Assembly: GCA_913046125.1 (NCBI GenBank)
Contig: CAJWRL010000002.1
Span: forward strand, 1-27,537
Direction: 5' to 3'
From: an uncultured Gammaproteobacteria bacterium
GTDB taxonomy: Bacteria; Pseudomonadota; Gammaproteobacteria; GCA-002705445; GCA-002716945
DNA: 27,537 nucleotides
Both the position numbers and the translations under genes were made by a program. Numbering within the stretch: the first letter of the stretch is position 1; every line of letters begins with the position of its first letter. The notes beneath the pieces were generated by a model. That model ran no database searches and had not been told where the DNA came from. It worked only from the letters and a program-made list of their open reading frames with translations. Positions 14,972 to 23,873 of this stretch are shown one piece after another.

Positions 14972-15964
14972 ATGAAAAAAATACTGATAAGTGGAATTGG
15001 AAATGCTCTTGTAGATAGTGAATATAAAGTTTCTGAGGAGGAGATTACGGAACTTAATTTGACAAAAGGATGTATGGAGCTGAATGATAAAGAAAATCAT
15101 GTTAAGTTATCCTTGCATCTTAAAAAAACACATGGTGCTGTAAACATGATGCCAGGTGGATCAGTTGCAAACTCACTTTATACGCTATCTCAATTTGGAT
15201 CAGATGTATCATTTATAGGTCGCGTTTCAGATGACACTACAGGAGATGCATTTATCAAATCTTTGGAAAAGACTGGTGTTAGAGTAAATATACATCAAGT
15301 AGATAATGGCATTACAGGGGAGTGTTTAGTTTTAATTACCCCTGATCATGAGAGAACTATGTATACTCATTTAGGTGTATCATCTCAGCTAAACATCGAA
15401 GACATTAATCAAGGTGTTATTAAGGATTCTGAATATCTGCTAGTTGAGGGTTATTTAGTTACATCCGAAGAAACAATGAACGTAGCTAGTTACAGCATGG
15501 ATATTGCTACCAAACATGGAGTCAAGAAAATTATTACATTATCTGATCCGAATGTAGTTAAGTTTTTTAGGGATAATATCCTTGAATTACTAAATAAAAC
15601 TTTCGATATTATTTTTTGTAACAAACAAGAGGCATTAAACGTTTCAAAGAGTAATAATATAGATGATGCGATAGATTTCTTAAAAAAATATGCGCACGAG
15701 ATTATAATTACTTGTGGTGAAGATGGTGCATATGTAACGATAGGAAGTGAAAAATTTCATGAAATTCCCGATAGCGTCAAACCAGTAGATTTGACAGGAG
15801 CTGGTGACATGTTTCTTGCTGCATACATTTTTGCTAAAGTGAGTGACAAATCTGTCGTAGATAGAATAAAATTCGCTAATACATGCTCAGGAAATGTTAT
15901 TCAAACATATGGTGCTAAATTAGATAAACAAGACTATGTTAAACTCTTAAAAAAGTTACAGTGA
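14972..15964 (+). CDS. PfkB-family kinase, probable adenosine kinase
   Basis: 330 residues. The start MKKILISGIGNALVDSEYKV is typical of the ribokinase/PfkB fold. PfkB signature 1 is at MMPGGSVANSLYTLSQFG (about 59-76) and signature 2 at DLTGAGDMFLAAYIFA (273-288) with catalytic base Asp279. ERTMYTHLG and the overall layout resemble adenosine kinase-like proteins that phosphorylate a nucleoside or sugar at the 5' position; the substrate is inferred, not shown. It starts 10 bases after tRNA-Leu with no room for its own promoter, so it is either co-transcribed with the tRNA or driven from within it. Its 3' end overlaps pyrF by 9 bases, convergently. Confidence 0.9.
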   Translation: MKKILISGIGNALVDSEYKVSEEEITELNLTKGCMELNDKENHVKLSLHLKKTHGAVNMMPGGSVANSLYTLSQFGSDVSFIGRVSDDTTGDAFIKSLEKTGVRVNIHQVDNGITGECLVLITPDHERTMYTHLGVSSQLNIEDINQGVIKDSEYLLVEGYLVTSEETMNVASYSMDIATKHGVKKIITLSDPNVVKFFRDNILELLNKTFDIIFCNKQEALNVSKSNNIDDAIDFLKKYAHEIIITCGEDGAYVTIGSEKFHEIPDSVKPVDLTGAGDMFLAAYIFAKVSDKSVVDRIKFANTCSGNVIQTYGAKLDKQDYVKLLKKLQ

Positions 15965-16636
15965 GCTTATGATCTCCTCTAATTTTTCATTTGGGTTAGA
16001 ATTACCTGTAATACTCCTTCCTATCACCAGGTAGTGAGATCCTAAATCTAAAGCTTCTTTTGGAGCAGCCGCTTTATGATGATCTTGTTTATCGTCTCCA
16101 TATCTGACACCAGGTGTTACATAGATTTTAGTTGAATCTCTTAAAACATTGATATCATAGGGAGAACAGACGAAACCATCTATATCTGCCTCAGTGGCAA
16201 TGTCTTTTAATCTCAAAAGCTCATTTTCTCTTGAGCACCCATATATATTATGACAGTCCTGATCGGATAAGCTCGTAAGTACAGTTACGCCTATTAGTTT
16301 AGTGGATGATTCACAATCTAATTTCGCTTTCATTGCTGCTTCAGTCATGCTCAGCCCACCTGCTAAGTGAATATTTAACATCCACACATTAAGTGAGAGA
16401 GCTGAAATACATGCTTTATAGACCGTCGTTGGAATATCATGGAATTTGAGATCTAAAAAAATTTCAAAACCTTTTTTTTGAATTTGGATTACTATTTCTG
16501 GCCCGTATTTTGTAAACAGTTCTTTACCTACTTTCAGTCTACATAAATCTGGATTTAAATTATCTGCAAGGGTCAAAGCATTGTCTATATCGTCATAATC
16601 AAGGGCAACAATAATTTTTTTTGGGTCATCCATCAA
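15956..16636 (-). CDS. pyrF: Orotidine 5'-phosphate decarboxylase
   Basis: 226 residues (E. coli 245). It converts OMP to UMP. The catalytic charged network is visible: Lys35 (CRLKVGK) and Asp62-Leu-Lys64 with Asp67 in IFLDLKFHDIPTTV. Phosphate-binding regions VTPGVRYG and LVIGRSIT are near the C-terminus. The start may be the first or second Met (16636 or 16633). It overlaps lapB by 11 bases and is the last gene of the gyrA-to-pyrF run; lapB-pyrF adjacency is also seen in E. coli. Confidence 0.97.
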   Translation of the reverse strand: MMDDPKKIIVALDYDDIDNALTLADNLNPDLCRLKVGKELFTKYGPEIVIQIQKKGFEIFLDLKFHDIPTTVYKACISALSLNVWMLNIHLAGGLSMTEAAMKAKLDCESSTKLIGVTVLTSLSDQDCHNIYGCSRENELLRLKDIATEADIDGFVCSPYDINVLRDSTKIYVTPGVRYGDDKQDHHKAAAPKEALDLGSHYLVIGRSITGNSNPNEKLEEIISSL

Positions 16637-17774
16637 TTGTTACTCTATCACTAATTGTAGAAGGTTCAATTGTTTCCCAACTATTACATGAAGGACATTG
16701 CCAGATATAACTTTTAGATGAATACCCGCAATTATTACAATTAAAAGATAAATAATTTTCTTTAATTATTGATAATAAATCATTTTGAAAGGATAGATTT
16801 TCATTTTTACTTTTATATAAGTTATCATATATCCCTGTGAATAAGTTGGCATCAATACAAGAAATATAATCTGATGGAGTTTCAAATTTATTATAATTAA
16901 ACATAAATTCATAGATGTCAGGAGAAAATAAGGTGGGTGTGGATAGATTTAAAATCATATCATAAATTTTTTTATCCAAACTTGAGTTTTGGTGATTACT
17001 GGATAATCTTAAAATATCCTTTGATACAATTAAAATGAAATTTGGGTTAATTTTGACCAATGAATGCAGATAATCAAAAGCAAGCTCTGGATTAGAATCA
17101 ATATTTAACTCAAACAGAAGTTTATATGCTCTCGTACAACTTTTATTCACATCAACTGCTTTTTTTAGGACAGTTATTGTTTTATTGAGTTGTTCATCTT
17201 TTAGATAATCCATTGCTTTTTCACAATAATACTGCGCTATCAAAATCTCTCTAGATTTATTTCTTATAGTTTCACTTTTGAGATCTTTACTAAAAGTTAT
17301 GGCTTTATCCCAGTCTTTCGATAGTTCATAAGTCAGGAGTAGATACTCATTACATGATTCATAATATGATTTGTTTGACTTTAGGTTTAAAAGTATTTTC
17401 TCAGATTTATCATATAAACCTGCTGAGAAAAAATCTTTCGAAAGCTCATATAATGACTGATTCTTAATACTTTTATCGAGATTTGGTCTAGACAATAGGT
17501 TTTGATGGATTAGAATGGCCTTATCAAATTCTCCTCTTCTCCTATATACTCCTCCTAGCGCCAAATGAGTTTCTATGGTTGAGCTGTCAACATCAATAAG
17601 ATCTGTAAATATTTTCAGTGCCTTATCATCCTCATTATTTAGTAAATAATTAAGTCCTCTATAATATTCAGCACTATATGTAGTTGATACTGCTTGATCA
17701 TTTGAACTTGATTTACTGAAAAAATAAACTATTAGGACAATAATGACAATTATAATGATGAGTATTTCAATCAT
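16626..17774 (-). CDS. lapB: Lipopolysaccharide assembly protein B (YciM)
   Basis: 382 residues (E. coli 389). An N-terminal membrane anchor (about 2-18) is followed by TPR repeats, starting YYRGLNYLLNNEDDKALKIF and THLALGGVYRRRGEFDKAIL, and a C-terminal rubredoxin-like metal site with Cys346, Cys349, Cys360 and Cys363 followed by W365. In E. coli LapB promotes FtsH-mediated turnover of LpxC and so limits lipopolysaccharide synthesis. The middle TPRs are more degenerate than E. coli, but the ends are well preserved. It overlaps lapA by 4 bases (ATGA). Confidence 0.95.
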   Translation of the reverse strand: MIEILIIIIVIIVLIVYFFSKSSSNDQAVSTTYSAEYYRGLNYLLNNEDDKALKIFTDLIDVDSSTIETHLALGGVYRRRGEFDKAILIHQNLLSRPNLDKSIKNQSLYELSKDFFSAGLYDKSEKILLNLKSNKSYYESCNEYLLLTYELSKDWDKAITFSKDLKSETIRNKSREILIAQYYCEKAMDYLKDEQLNKTITVLKKAVDVNKSCTRAYKLLFELNIDSNPELAFDYLHSLVKINPNFILIVSKDILRLSSNHQNSSLDKKIYDMILNLSTPTLFSPDIYEFMFNYNKFETPSDYISCIDANLFTGIYDNLYKSKNENLSFQNDLLSIIKENYLSFNCNNCGYSSKSYIWQCPSCNSWETIEPSTISDRVTIDG

Positions 17775-18067
17775 TCAGTCCCATCTCTTAGTGGATTTCT
17801 CCTGAGGTTATCAAGTTCTTCACGGTTATTTTCTAGCGCTATTTTCATTTCACGTGTTCTTCTCTTGTAAGATATAACAACACTAATGAGATATATTACT
17901 GTCGTTAACATACCTGCAATAAATGCGAATAAAATTATAATCGATAGAGGCAAATCATAGGTCTCGAGATATAAATCAACAGATGTAGAATCAATATTAT
18001 TGGTAGAAATGACAACAGCTATTATTATCAGAAAAACAGTGAATAATAGAAAAAATAATCTACCCAT
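17771..18067 (-). CDS. lapA: Lipopolysaccharide assembly protein A (YciS)
   Basis: 98 residues. Two membrane segments (about 2-21 and 40-63) separated by a short periplasmic stretch with NIDSTSVDLYLETYDLPLSI, the family feature, then a cytoplasmic coiled-coil tail (about 65-92). LapA partners with LapB in controlling LPS synthesis. The C-terminus overlaps lapB by 4 bases. It begins 38 bases downstream of the ihfB stop. Confidence 0.92.
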   Translation of the reverse strand: MGRLFFLLFTVFLIIIAVVISTNNIDSTSVDLYLETYDLPLSIIILFAFIAGMLTTVIYLISVVISYKRRTREMKIALENNREELDNLRRNPLRDGTE

Positions 18068-18104
18068 TAATATATTCTAGTGTAATTTTAATAAAATCAA
18101 TAGA

Positions 18105-18389
18105 TCAAATATTGTTAACTCTAGACTTGAGCTCTTTACTGGGCTTGAAATGTACTGTATTTCTTCTCTCAAGAGCAATTTTTTCTCCAGTCTTTGGATT
18201 TCTTGCGATACGTGATTGATGAGTATGCAAACAAAAGGTCCCAAAGCCTCTTATCTCTATTCTTTTTCCTTGATAGAGATTCGAACCCATATAGTCAATG
18301 ATCTTCTTGATTGAGTATTCTATATCGGAAATATTAAGATTATTTGTCTTTGATACTAAATTGATAATATCAGACTTATTCACTATCAT
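18105..18389 (-). CDS. ihfB: Integration host factor subunit beta
   Basis: 94 residues, the exact IHF-beta length in E. coli. The helical base is followed by the block GKRIEIRGFGTFCLHTHQSR and the DNA-intercalating arm R63-N-P65-K-T-G68 (RNPKTGEKIALE), then HFKPSKELKSRV. IHF bends DNA sharply and acts in replication, recombination and transcription. It overlaps rpsA by 14 bases, much closer than the spacing in E. coli, and has no visible promoter of its own. Confidence 0.95.
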   Translation of the reverse strand: MIVNKSDIINLVSKTNNLNISDIEYSIKKIIDYMGSNLYQGKRIEIRGFGTFCLHTHQSRIARNPKTGEKIALERRNTVHFKPSKELKSRVNNI

Positions 18390-19950
18390 TTTGTAATGAA
18401 CAAATCACTTGATAGTTTTTCTTGTCTATTGTTTTGATAGTACATTTTATGTTATCTAAAACTTTGAGGCTGTCATCCTCAAGGATACTTTTTAATTCCT
18501 TTTGTAAAAGTTTTAGCGATGCTGTTATATTGTTTTGTATTTTCATATATACACCAGTATCAGAGATACTTACAATCTCTGCTTCGATAGTGGTACCAGC
18601 TGATAGATTTTCAGTAAATTTGTCAAAGTTACTCTCAATATATTGCTTGATTCCTAGAGAAATTCTCTCTCTATCAGAGTCAATTGAAAGTACAACAGTC
18701 TCTAGAGTATCACCTTTTTTGTAGGATCTAATAAAATCCTCTGGTTTTCCAATGTTTGTAACATCTGATATGTGAACCAGACCATCGATACCACCCTCTA
18801 AACCGACAAAAATACCAAAATCTGTGATAGATTTAATCTCGCTCTTTATGATGTCTCCTTTCTGGTGATTAGAAGAGAATTCAAGCCATGGATTAGGTAA
18901 GCACTGTTTGTAACTCAATGATAGCCTTCTCTTTTCTTCATCAATTTCTATAACCTTAACATTTATGTTATCACCAATACTCAAAACTTTCTTTGGACTG
19001 ATATTTTTGTTTGTCCAATCAAGCTCAGAGGTTCTTATAAGACCTTCAATATTGTCTCCAAGATCAACGAAAACTCCGTAATCAGCAATATTTACTACTT
19101 TACTCTTATAAACTTCGTTTAGCTCAATATTTCCATCAACTTTTTCCCATGGGTCATCTGTTAATTGTTTCATACCTAAACTAACTCTATTTTTTTCTTC
19201 ATCATATTTAAGAACAGAAACTTCTATCTCATCTCCAACCTTTAAAATTTCCTGAGGATGACTTATACGCTTCCATGAAATATCTGTTATGTGAAGAAGG
19301 CCGTCTATTCCTCCTAAATCTATGAAAGCACCGTAGTCAGTTAAGTTTTTCACGAAACCTTTTGTAACATTCCCTTCAGCATATTTTTCTTTTATTTCTT
19401 CTGAACTTGAAGTTTGATCTAATAAGACTGCTTTTCTTGATAAAACAATATTGTTCCTGATTTTGTCCATTTTAATTATTTTAAAGTCCAAGGTTTTACC
19501 CTCAAGGTAATCAGTTTCTTTGGTTGGCCGAATGTCAACTAGAGAGCCAGGCAAAAAAGCTTTAACATCCATCAGTTCAACAGTAAAGCCACCCTTGACC
19601 TTTCCACAAACCTTTCCTGAGACAATTTCTTGGTTGTTGAGGTAGTTCTCAAGTGTTGACCAAACCTTTTTTCTTTTTGCTTTTTCTCTAGATAATATTG
19701 TCTCCCCGTAACCATCCTCTACTAAATCTAAAGTGACATCTACAATATCTCCAATGGAAACTTCTAATTCACCATTTGAGTTCATAAATTGGTTTTTTGG
19801 AATGATACCCTCAGATTTCAACCCTGCATTAGTTATAACGAAATCATTTTTTATGTCTATTACCGTCGCAGGTATAATTTCTCCAGGAGTCATATTTAAC
19901 TGAGAAATATTTGATTCTAGTAATTTTTCAAATTCTGATGTTGTTGCCAT
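18376..19950 (-). CDS. rpsA: 30S ribosomal protein S1
   Basis: 524 residues (E. coli 557). Six S1 domains can be traced at about 22-88, 107-173, 191-261, 276-349, 362-436 and 449-518. Domains 3 to 5 carry classic blocks such as DYGAFIDLGGIDGLLHITDI and DFGIFVGLEGGIDGLVHISD. Domain 6 lacks the usual GL.H.S strand and is degenerate. S1 binds mRNA leaders and helps place them on the 30S subunit. The start at 19950 has no Shine-Dalgarno sequence, as in E. coli where rpsA autoregulates. It lies 13 bases after cmk, the conserved order. Confidence 0.96.
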   Translation of the reverse strand: MATTSEFEKLLESNISQLNMTPGEIIPATVIDIKNDFVITNAGLKSEGIIPKNQFMNSNGELEVSIGDIVDVTLDLVEDGYGETILSREKAKRKKVWSTLENYLNNQEIVSGKVCGKVKGGFTVELMDVKAFLPGSLVDIRPTKETDYLEGKTLDFKIIKMDKIRNNIVLSRKAVLLDQTSSSEEIKEKYAEGNVTKGFVKNLTDYGAFIDLGGIDGLLHITDISWKRISHPQEILKVGDEIEVSVLKYDEEKNRVSLGMKQLTDDPWEKVDGNIELNEVYKSKVVNIADYGVFVDLGDNIEGLIRTSELDWTNKNISPKKVLSIGDNINVKVIEIDEEKRRLSLSYKQCLPNPWLEFSSNHQKGDIIKSEIKSITDFGIFVGLEGGIDGLVHISDVTNIGKPEDFIRSYKKGDTLETVVLSIDSDRERISLGIKQYIESNFDKFTENLSAGTTIEAEIVSISDTGVYMKIQNNITASLKLLQKELKSILEDDSLKVLDNIKCTIKTIDKKNYQVICSLQNDSE

Positions 19951-19963
19951 AAGCTATATTTAA

Positions 19964-20644
19964 TTAATTCTTTGTAATAGTATACAAATTTAATATTTTA
20001 TCAACAATTGCATTAGGTTTTAGGTCTGTTGTATCAATAATTTCAGCATTATTAGGCACTCTCAGTGGAGATATTGAACGATTAGTATCACTTTCGTCTC
20101 TTTTTTGGAGAGATTTATAAACATTTTCAAAATTAACATTCTCGCCTTTGCTTTTAAGCTCTTCGTATCTTCGTTTTGCTCGAATATCTAAGCTCGCATC
20201 AACATATAACTTTAGATTAGCTTCTGGAAAAACTTCTGTTCCCATGTCTCTTCCATTTGCTATTAATCCTTTGCCTCTCACACATTGCTTCTGTATTTTC
20301 ATCATACATTCTCTAACTTCAGGTATTTTTGATACAATTGATGCGCACTCGCTAACCTCTTCACTATATAATAAATGGTCAATTTTATTGTTCTCGAAAA
20401 AAATCTCATATTCATTAGAATCTGTATTTGATAATATTGTAATTTTTGAAATCAACTCTTTGATACTATTCATATCAGAAAATGACTCCTTTGACAGTGA
20501 ATAGACAAAACCAGCAGAGCGATAAAGTTTTCCGCTGTCTAATAGATTGAAGCTAAGTTTTTTTGCAAGAGATTTCGATATTGTTGTTTTTCCAGAGCCA
20601 CTTGTACCATCAATCGTAATTATGTATGTTGAACTAGACTTCAA
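19964..20644 (-). CDS. cmk: Cytidylate kinase
   Basis: 226 residues (E. coli 227). It phosphorylates CMP and dCMP. The P-loop is G13-TSGSGKTT (13-21), and the NMP-binding part holds LLDSGKLYRSAG. The LID/core region contains IANGRDMGTEVFPEANLKLYVDAS and RAKRRYEELKSKG, ending with the RD.SDTNRSISPL block conserved in the family. It overlaps aroA by 11 bases and is followed by rpsA, a pairing conserved across Gammaproteobacteria. Confidence 0.97.
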   Translation of the reverse strand: MKSSSTYIITIDGTSGSGKTTISKSLAKKLSFNLLDSGKLYRSAGFVYSLSKESFSDMNSIKELISKITILSNTDSNEYEIFFENNKIDHLLYSEEVSECASIVSKIPEVRECMMKIQKQCVRGKGLIANGRDMGTEVFPEANLKLYVDASLDIRAKRRYEELKSKGENVNFENVYKSLQKRDESDTNRSISPLRVPNNAEIIDTTDLKPNAIVDKILNLYTITKN

Positions 20645-21938
20645 AAACTTCTACTCCTAGTTCTCTAAGTATGCTTACAAAAGTAGGGAATGATGTTGAG
20701 ATATTTTGTGTATCCATGATTGTCAGTGAGTTTTGCGAAATCAAACCTGCGATAGCAAATGACATAGCAATGCGATGATCACTATAACTATTTACTTTAC
20801 CACCATTTATTTCACCGCCTGTTATCTCAATTGAGTCTTTTGATGAGTGTACATTTATACCAATTGCTCTGAGACCATTCTCCATTGCCATTATTCTATC
20901 ACTTTCTTTATATCGAAGTTCCTCAATACCAGTAATTTTAGAGGTACCTGATGCAGCTGCACAAGCTATGAATAATATTGGTAATTCGTCGATTAAGGAT
21001 GGAATTATCTCTCCTTTGATATCTGCACATTTCAATTCGGAGTGTCTTACTTTGATGTTACCTATGACTTCGTTAGATACCTTTTTTACATCAGAAATTT
21101 CAATATCCGCACCCATTTCTCTGAGAACTGTGACTACACCTGTTCTAAATTTATTTATGTTTACATCGCGCATTTCAATACAAGAACCATCTACAATAAG
21201 ACATGCCACGATAAAAAATGCAGCGGATGATATGTCAGACCCTATGAAAATGTCTTTAGCGATTAACTTTTGTTTACCTTTTAGTGAGAGAAACTTTCTC
21301 TCTCTATTAATTTTATAGCTAAGATGTTCTAGTAAGTTTTCAGTATGATCGCGTGTTTCAATCTCTTCATGGAATGTAGATTGTCCAGATATATGCAAAG
21401 CAGATAAAATTAAACAAGATTTAACCTGTGCGCTTGCTACATCTTGATAATATTCAATTGGAGTAAGAGAGGTCGAGCCATAAATAGATAAAGGTGCTTT
21501 GTGCTCATTTGCTTCAATTTTTGCGCCACATGACATCAAAGGTTTAACAATTCTATCCATAGGTCTTTTCTTTAGAGAAGCATCACCAGTTAACATGGAA
21601 TCAAAATCTTGAACTGCAAGAACACCTGTCAATAATCGAATAAGTGTTCCTGAATTACCAGCATCTATTATTTTTTTTGGTTGTTTAAGACTGAAAAGTC
21701 CTTTTCCTTTTATGTATACTTGATTATCGTTAACAGTGATATCAGCTCCCAGTTCTCTCATTGCGCTTATTGTTGCGTTGCAATCATCTGAGGTTAGAAA
21801 ATTGGATATAGTCAATTCTCCATTTGATAGTGAACCTAAAATGATACTTCTATGTGAAATGGATTTATCACCTGGTATTTTTAAGTTTCCAATTAAAGGT
21901 TTAGATTTATTAATTATGAGATTATTTGGAGAGCTCAT
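20634..21938 (-). CDS. aroA: 3-phosphoshikimate 1-carboxyvinyltransferase (EPSP synthase)
   Basis: 434 residues. It condenses PEP with shikimate 3-phosphate. Visible blocks are GDKSISHRSI (23-32, with Lys25, Ser26 and Arg30), DAGNSGTLIRLL (92-103), GDASLKKRPMDRI (118-130), SAQVKSCLILSAL, ETRDHTENLL and ELRYKESDRI. These motifs match the CP4/Bacillus-type enzyme more closely than E. coli AroA, which has ERPIGHLVDAL and SSQFLTALL. Gly97 is retained where CP4 has alanine in GNAAT, so intrinsic glyphosate tolerance of the CP4 kind is not indicated. It overlaps tyrA by 4 bases; in Pseudomonas the two form one polypeptide. Confidence 0.96.
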   Translation of the reverse strand: MSSPNNLIINKSKPLIGNLKIPGDKSISHRSIILGSLSNGELTISNFLTSDDCNATISAMRELGADITVNDNQVYIKGKGLFSLKQPKKIIDAGNSGTLIRLLTGVLAVQDFDSMLTGDASLKKRPMDRIVKPLMSCGAKIEANEHKAPLSIYGSTSLTPIEYYQDVASAQVKSCLILSALHISGQSTFHEEIETRDHTENLLEHLSYKINRERKFLSLKGKQKLIAKDIFIGSDISSAAFFIVACLIVDGSCIEMRDVNINKFRTGVVTVLREMGADIEISDVKKVSNEVIGNIKVRHSELKCADIKGEIIPSLIDELPILFIACAAASGTSKITGIEELRYKESDRIMAMENGLRAIGINVHSSKDSIEITGGEINGGKVNSYSDHRIAMSFAIAGLISQNSLTIMDTQNISTSFPTFVSILRELGVEVFEV

Positions 21939-22783
21939 TTAGTTTTGTTATATGTGTTCTTAAGTAAAGATTTGATCTCAGTTTTATTGGATGTTTGAAT
22001 CATGCTCTTTATTGTGGCAGTATTTTTCTGAATTCTAGTAAGTGTCTTTATGATATTGTTTTTATTATTTAAAAAGATATCAGTCCACATTTGTGGGTTA
22101 CTTTTGCTTAATCTTATGTGTTCCTTAATTCCGCCTCCTAGAAGTAAAGGTAGATTATCATTCAAAATATTCTGAGGAAGTGATTTTACAAAAATAAAAG
22201 ACATTAAATGTGCTATGTGACTGGTTTGTGACATTAATAAATCGTGCGTTTTAGAGTCAATTTCGTGTGTAGTAGATCCTATTGCTTCCCAAAAGCTCTT
22301 CAATTTAAAATAGGATGCTCTACTTGCAGAATCCTTATCAATGATAAAGACAACTTTATTTTTATACATATCTTTTCTAGTAAATTTTACACCTGACTTT
22401 TCAGATCCAACCATGGGATGAGAACTCAAGAAACTTTTATTTGAATTATGAAATAATTTTTTAATAGTTCTATGTGTACCACCTTTAGAACTCCCTATGT
22501 CTGTAACTAATGTGTTCTTGTTTAATTTTAGAAGTAATTTTTTAACAATACTTAGGTATGAGCTTAGTGGTGTGCAAATGATCACTAAATCTGGTTGCTC
22601 CATTTTACCTAAATCAGTAACTTTATAATTAATAAATTTATTCTTCAATGCATAAGATAGTGCGTCATGATCTGTATCAAAAGCTGATATTTTTTTAGAC
22701 AATTTATTTTTCTTAATGGATTTGCATAAGGATCCACCCATCATTCCTAAGCCAACAATCAAGATATTATTAAACTTTGGCAT
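21935..22783 (-). CDS. tyrA: Prephenate (or arogenate) dehydrogenase
   Basis: 282 residues, a stand-alone TyrA dehydrogenase without chorismate mutase or ACT domain. An N-terminal Rossmann fold has G11-L-G13-MM-G16-G17 and ends its second strand with Asp36, favouring NAD. The catalytic region contains LSSHPMVGSEKSG (119-131, with His122) and SQTSHIAHLMSF (185-196, with His189 and His192). It performs oxidative decarboxylation in tyrosine synthesis; prephenate versus arogenate preference cannot be read from sequence. It overlaps hisC by 14 bases and aroA by 4 bases. Confidence 0.94.
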   Translation of the reverse strand: MPKFNNILIVGLGMMGGSLCKSIKKNKLSKKISAFDTDHDALSYALKNKFINYKVTDLGKMEQPDLVIICTPLSSYLSIVKKLLLKLNKNTLVTDIGSSKGGTHRTIKKLFHNSNKSFLSSHPMVGSEKSGVKFTRKDMYKNKVVFIIDKDSASRASYFKLKSFWEAIGSTTHEIDSKTHDLLMSQTSHIAHLMSFIFVKSLPQNILNDNLPLLLGGGIKEHIRLSKSNPQMWTDIFLNNKNNIIKTLTRIQKNTATIKSMIQTSNKTEIKSLLKNTYNKTK

Positions 22784-23873
22784 TGTAAAATAATATTAGT
22801 TGTTTCTTGAATGCGTTCATCTCTTTCACAGTACCTAGAGAGACTCTTAAATATTTTGAGAGCTTATAATTTGCAAGTGGCCTAACTACTATCCCTTTTT
22901 TGAGTAGGTACTCAAATAGTGCTTTTGAGTTTTGTCCTACTTCGAAAGTGATAAAATTACAATATGTTCCAAGGTATTTGATAGAAAGTTTATTGAATAA
23001 TTGAATTAAGCCAGCTGAAGCAATATCATTATTTTTTTTACTCTCATTAACAAAATCATGGTCATTTAATGCTATCTCGGCAGCTTTTTGCGCAAAAAGG
23101 TTTGTGTTAAATGGCTGTTTATATAATTTAAGTTTTTCGATATTTTTCTCAGAGGATATGCCGTAACCAATCCTGAGTGAGGCTAAGCCATATATCTTCG
23201 AAAACGATCTAGTAACGAACAAGTTTTTATATTTTTTTATTAGAGATATAGCGCTTTTATCTTTTTTAGGATCAAGATATTCATAATATGCCTCATCAAT
23301 AATAACACTTACTTTTTGAGGCAAGGAACTTAGAAAACTATCAATCTTTGAGAGCTTAATGTACGTGCCCGTTGGGTTAGCGGGGTTTGCCAAAAATATA
23401 AGTCGTGTTTTGCTTGAAATTTTACTTTTTACTGAATCAAGATCAACTCCTAGATAGTTAGCACTATTTTTGTCTGAATCTGGTTTGCTTACAATTATTT
23501 TAGCGTTTTGTAACCTAGATATGATCTCGTATACCAAGAATGAGTGTTTTGGAATAATTGCTTCGGTTGAACTATTCAAAGTTAATCTTGCGATGAACTC
23601 TAATATTTCGTTACTGCCATTTCCCAAAATAATATTATTCTCATTCATCTTGAAGCCTATATTTTTTGCAATAATTGATTGCAACTTACTAGGTTTGCTC
23701 TCTGGATATAGATTCAGGCTATGTTTGTTGTTGTTAATATATTTTGTTACTTTATCTGACACAAATGGATTCTCATTAGAGGATAATTTAATAATCTTCT
23801 TGATATTAAATTTTTTTTGGACATCGTTGATATTAAATCCAGGAGTATACTTAATTATATTTTTGGAAGCCAC
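22770..23873 (-). CDS. hisC: Histidinol-phosphate aminotransferase family (HisC-type)
   Basis: 367 residues, class I/II PLP aminotransferase. Motifs are LSSNENPFV (30-38), ANPANPTGTY (162-171, Asn164), IIDEAYYEY (191-199, Asp193 and Tyr196) and the PLP lysine Lys226 in RSFSKIYGLASLRIGYG. The C-terminus has GIVVRPL and YLRVSLGT. HisC enzymes transaminate imidazole acetol phosphate, and homologues in pheA-hisC-tyrA clusters often also transaminate phenylpyruvate, hydroxyphenylpyruvate or prephenate. The location between pheA and tyrA suggests an aromatic role; whether it also serves histidine synthesis is undecided. It overlaps pheA by one base. Confidence 0.94.
   Translation of the reverse strand: MASKNIIKYTPGFNINDVQKKFNIKKIIKLSSNENPFVSDKVTKYINNNKHSLNLYPESKPSKLQSIIAKNIGFKMNENNIILGNGSNEILEFIARLTLNSSTEAIIPKHSFLVYEIISRLQNAKIIVSKPDSDKNSANYLGVDLDSVKSKISSKTRLIFLANPANPTGTYIKLSKIDSFLSSLPQKVSVIIDEAYYEYLDPKKDKSAISLIKKYKNLFVTRSFSKIYGLASLRIGYGISSEKNIEKLKLYKQPFNTNLFAQKAAEIALNDHDFVNESKKNNDIASAGLIQLFNKLSIKYLGTYCNFITFEVGQNSKALFEYLLKKGIVVRPLANYKLSKYLRVSLGTVKEMNAFKKQLILFYNAKV

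Noticed and set aside
14846..15100. Minus-strand open frame of 84 codons over tRNA-Leu and the start of the kinase gene
   Set aside because: It runs antisense through the tRNA gene and a well-supported coding sequence; its protein shows no domain pattern.
21590..21700. Glyphosate-insensitive EPSP synthase because of CP4-like motifs
   Set aside because: The key glycine is retained (GNSGT) where CP4 has alanine, so the specific tolerance determinant is not present.
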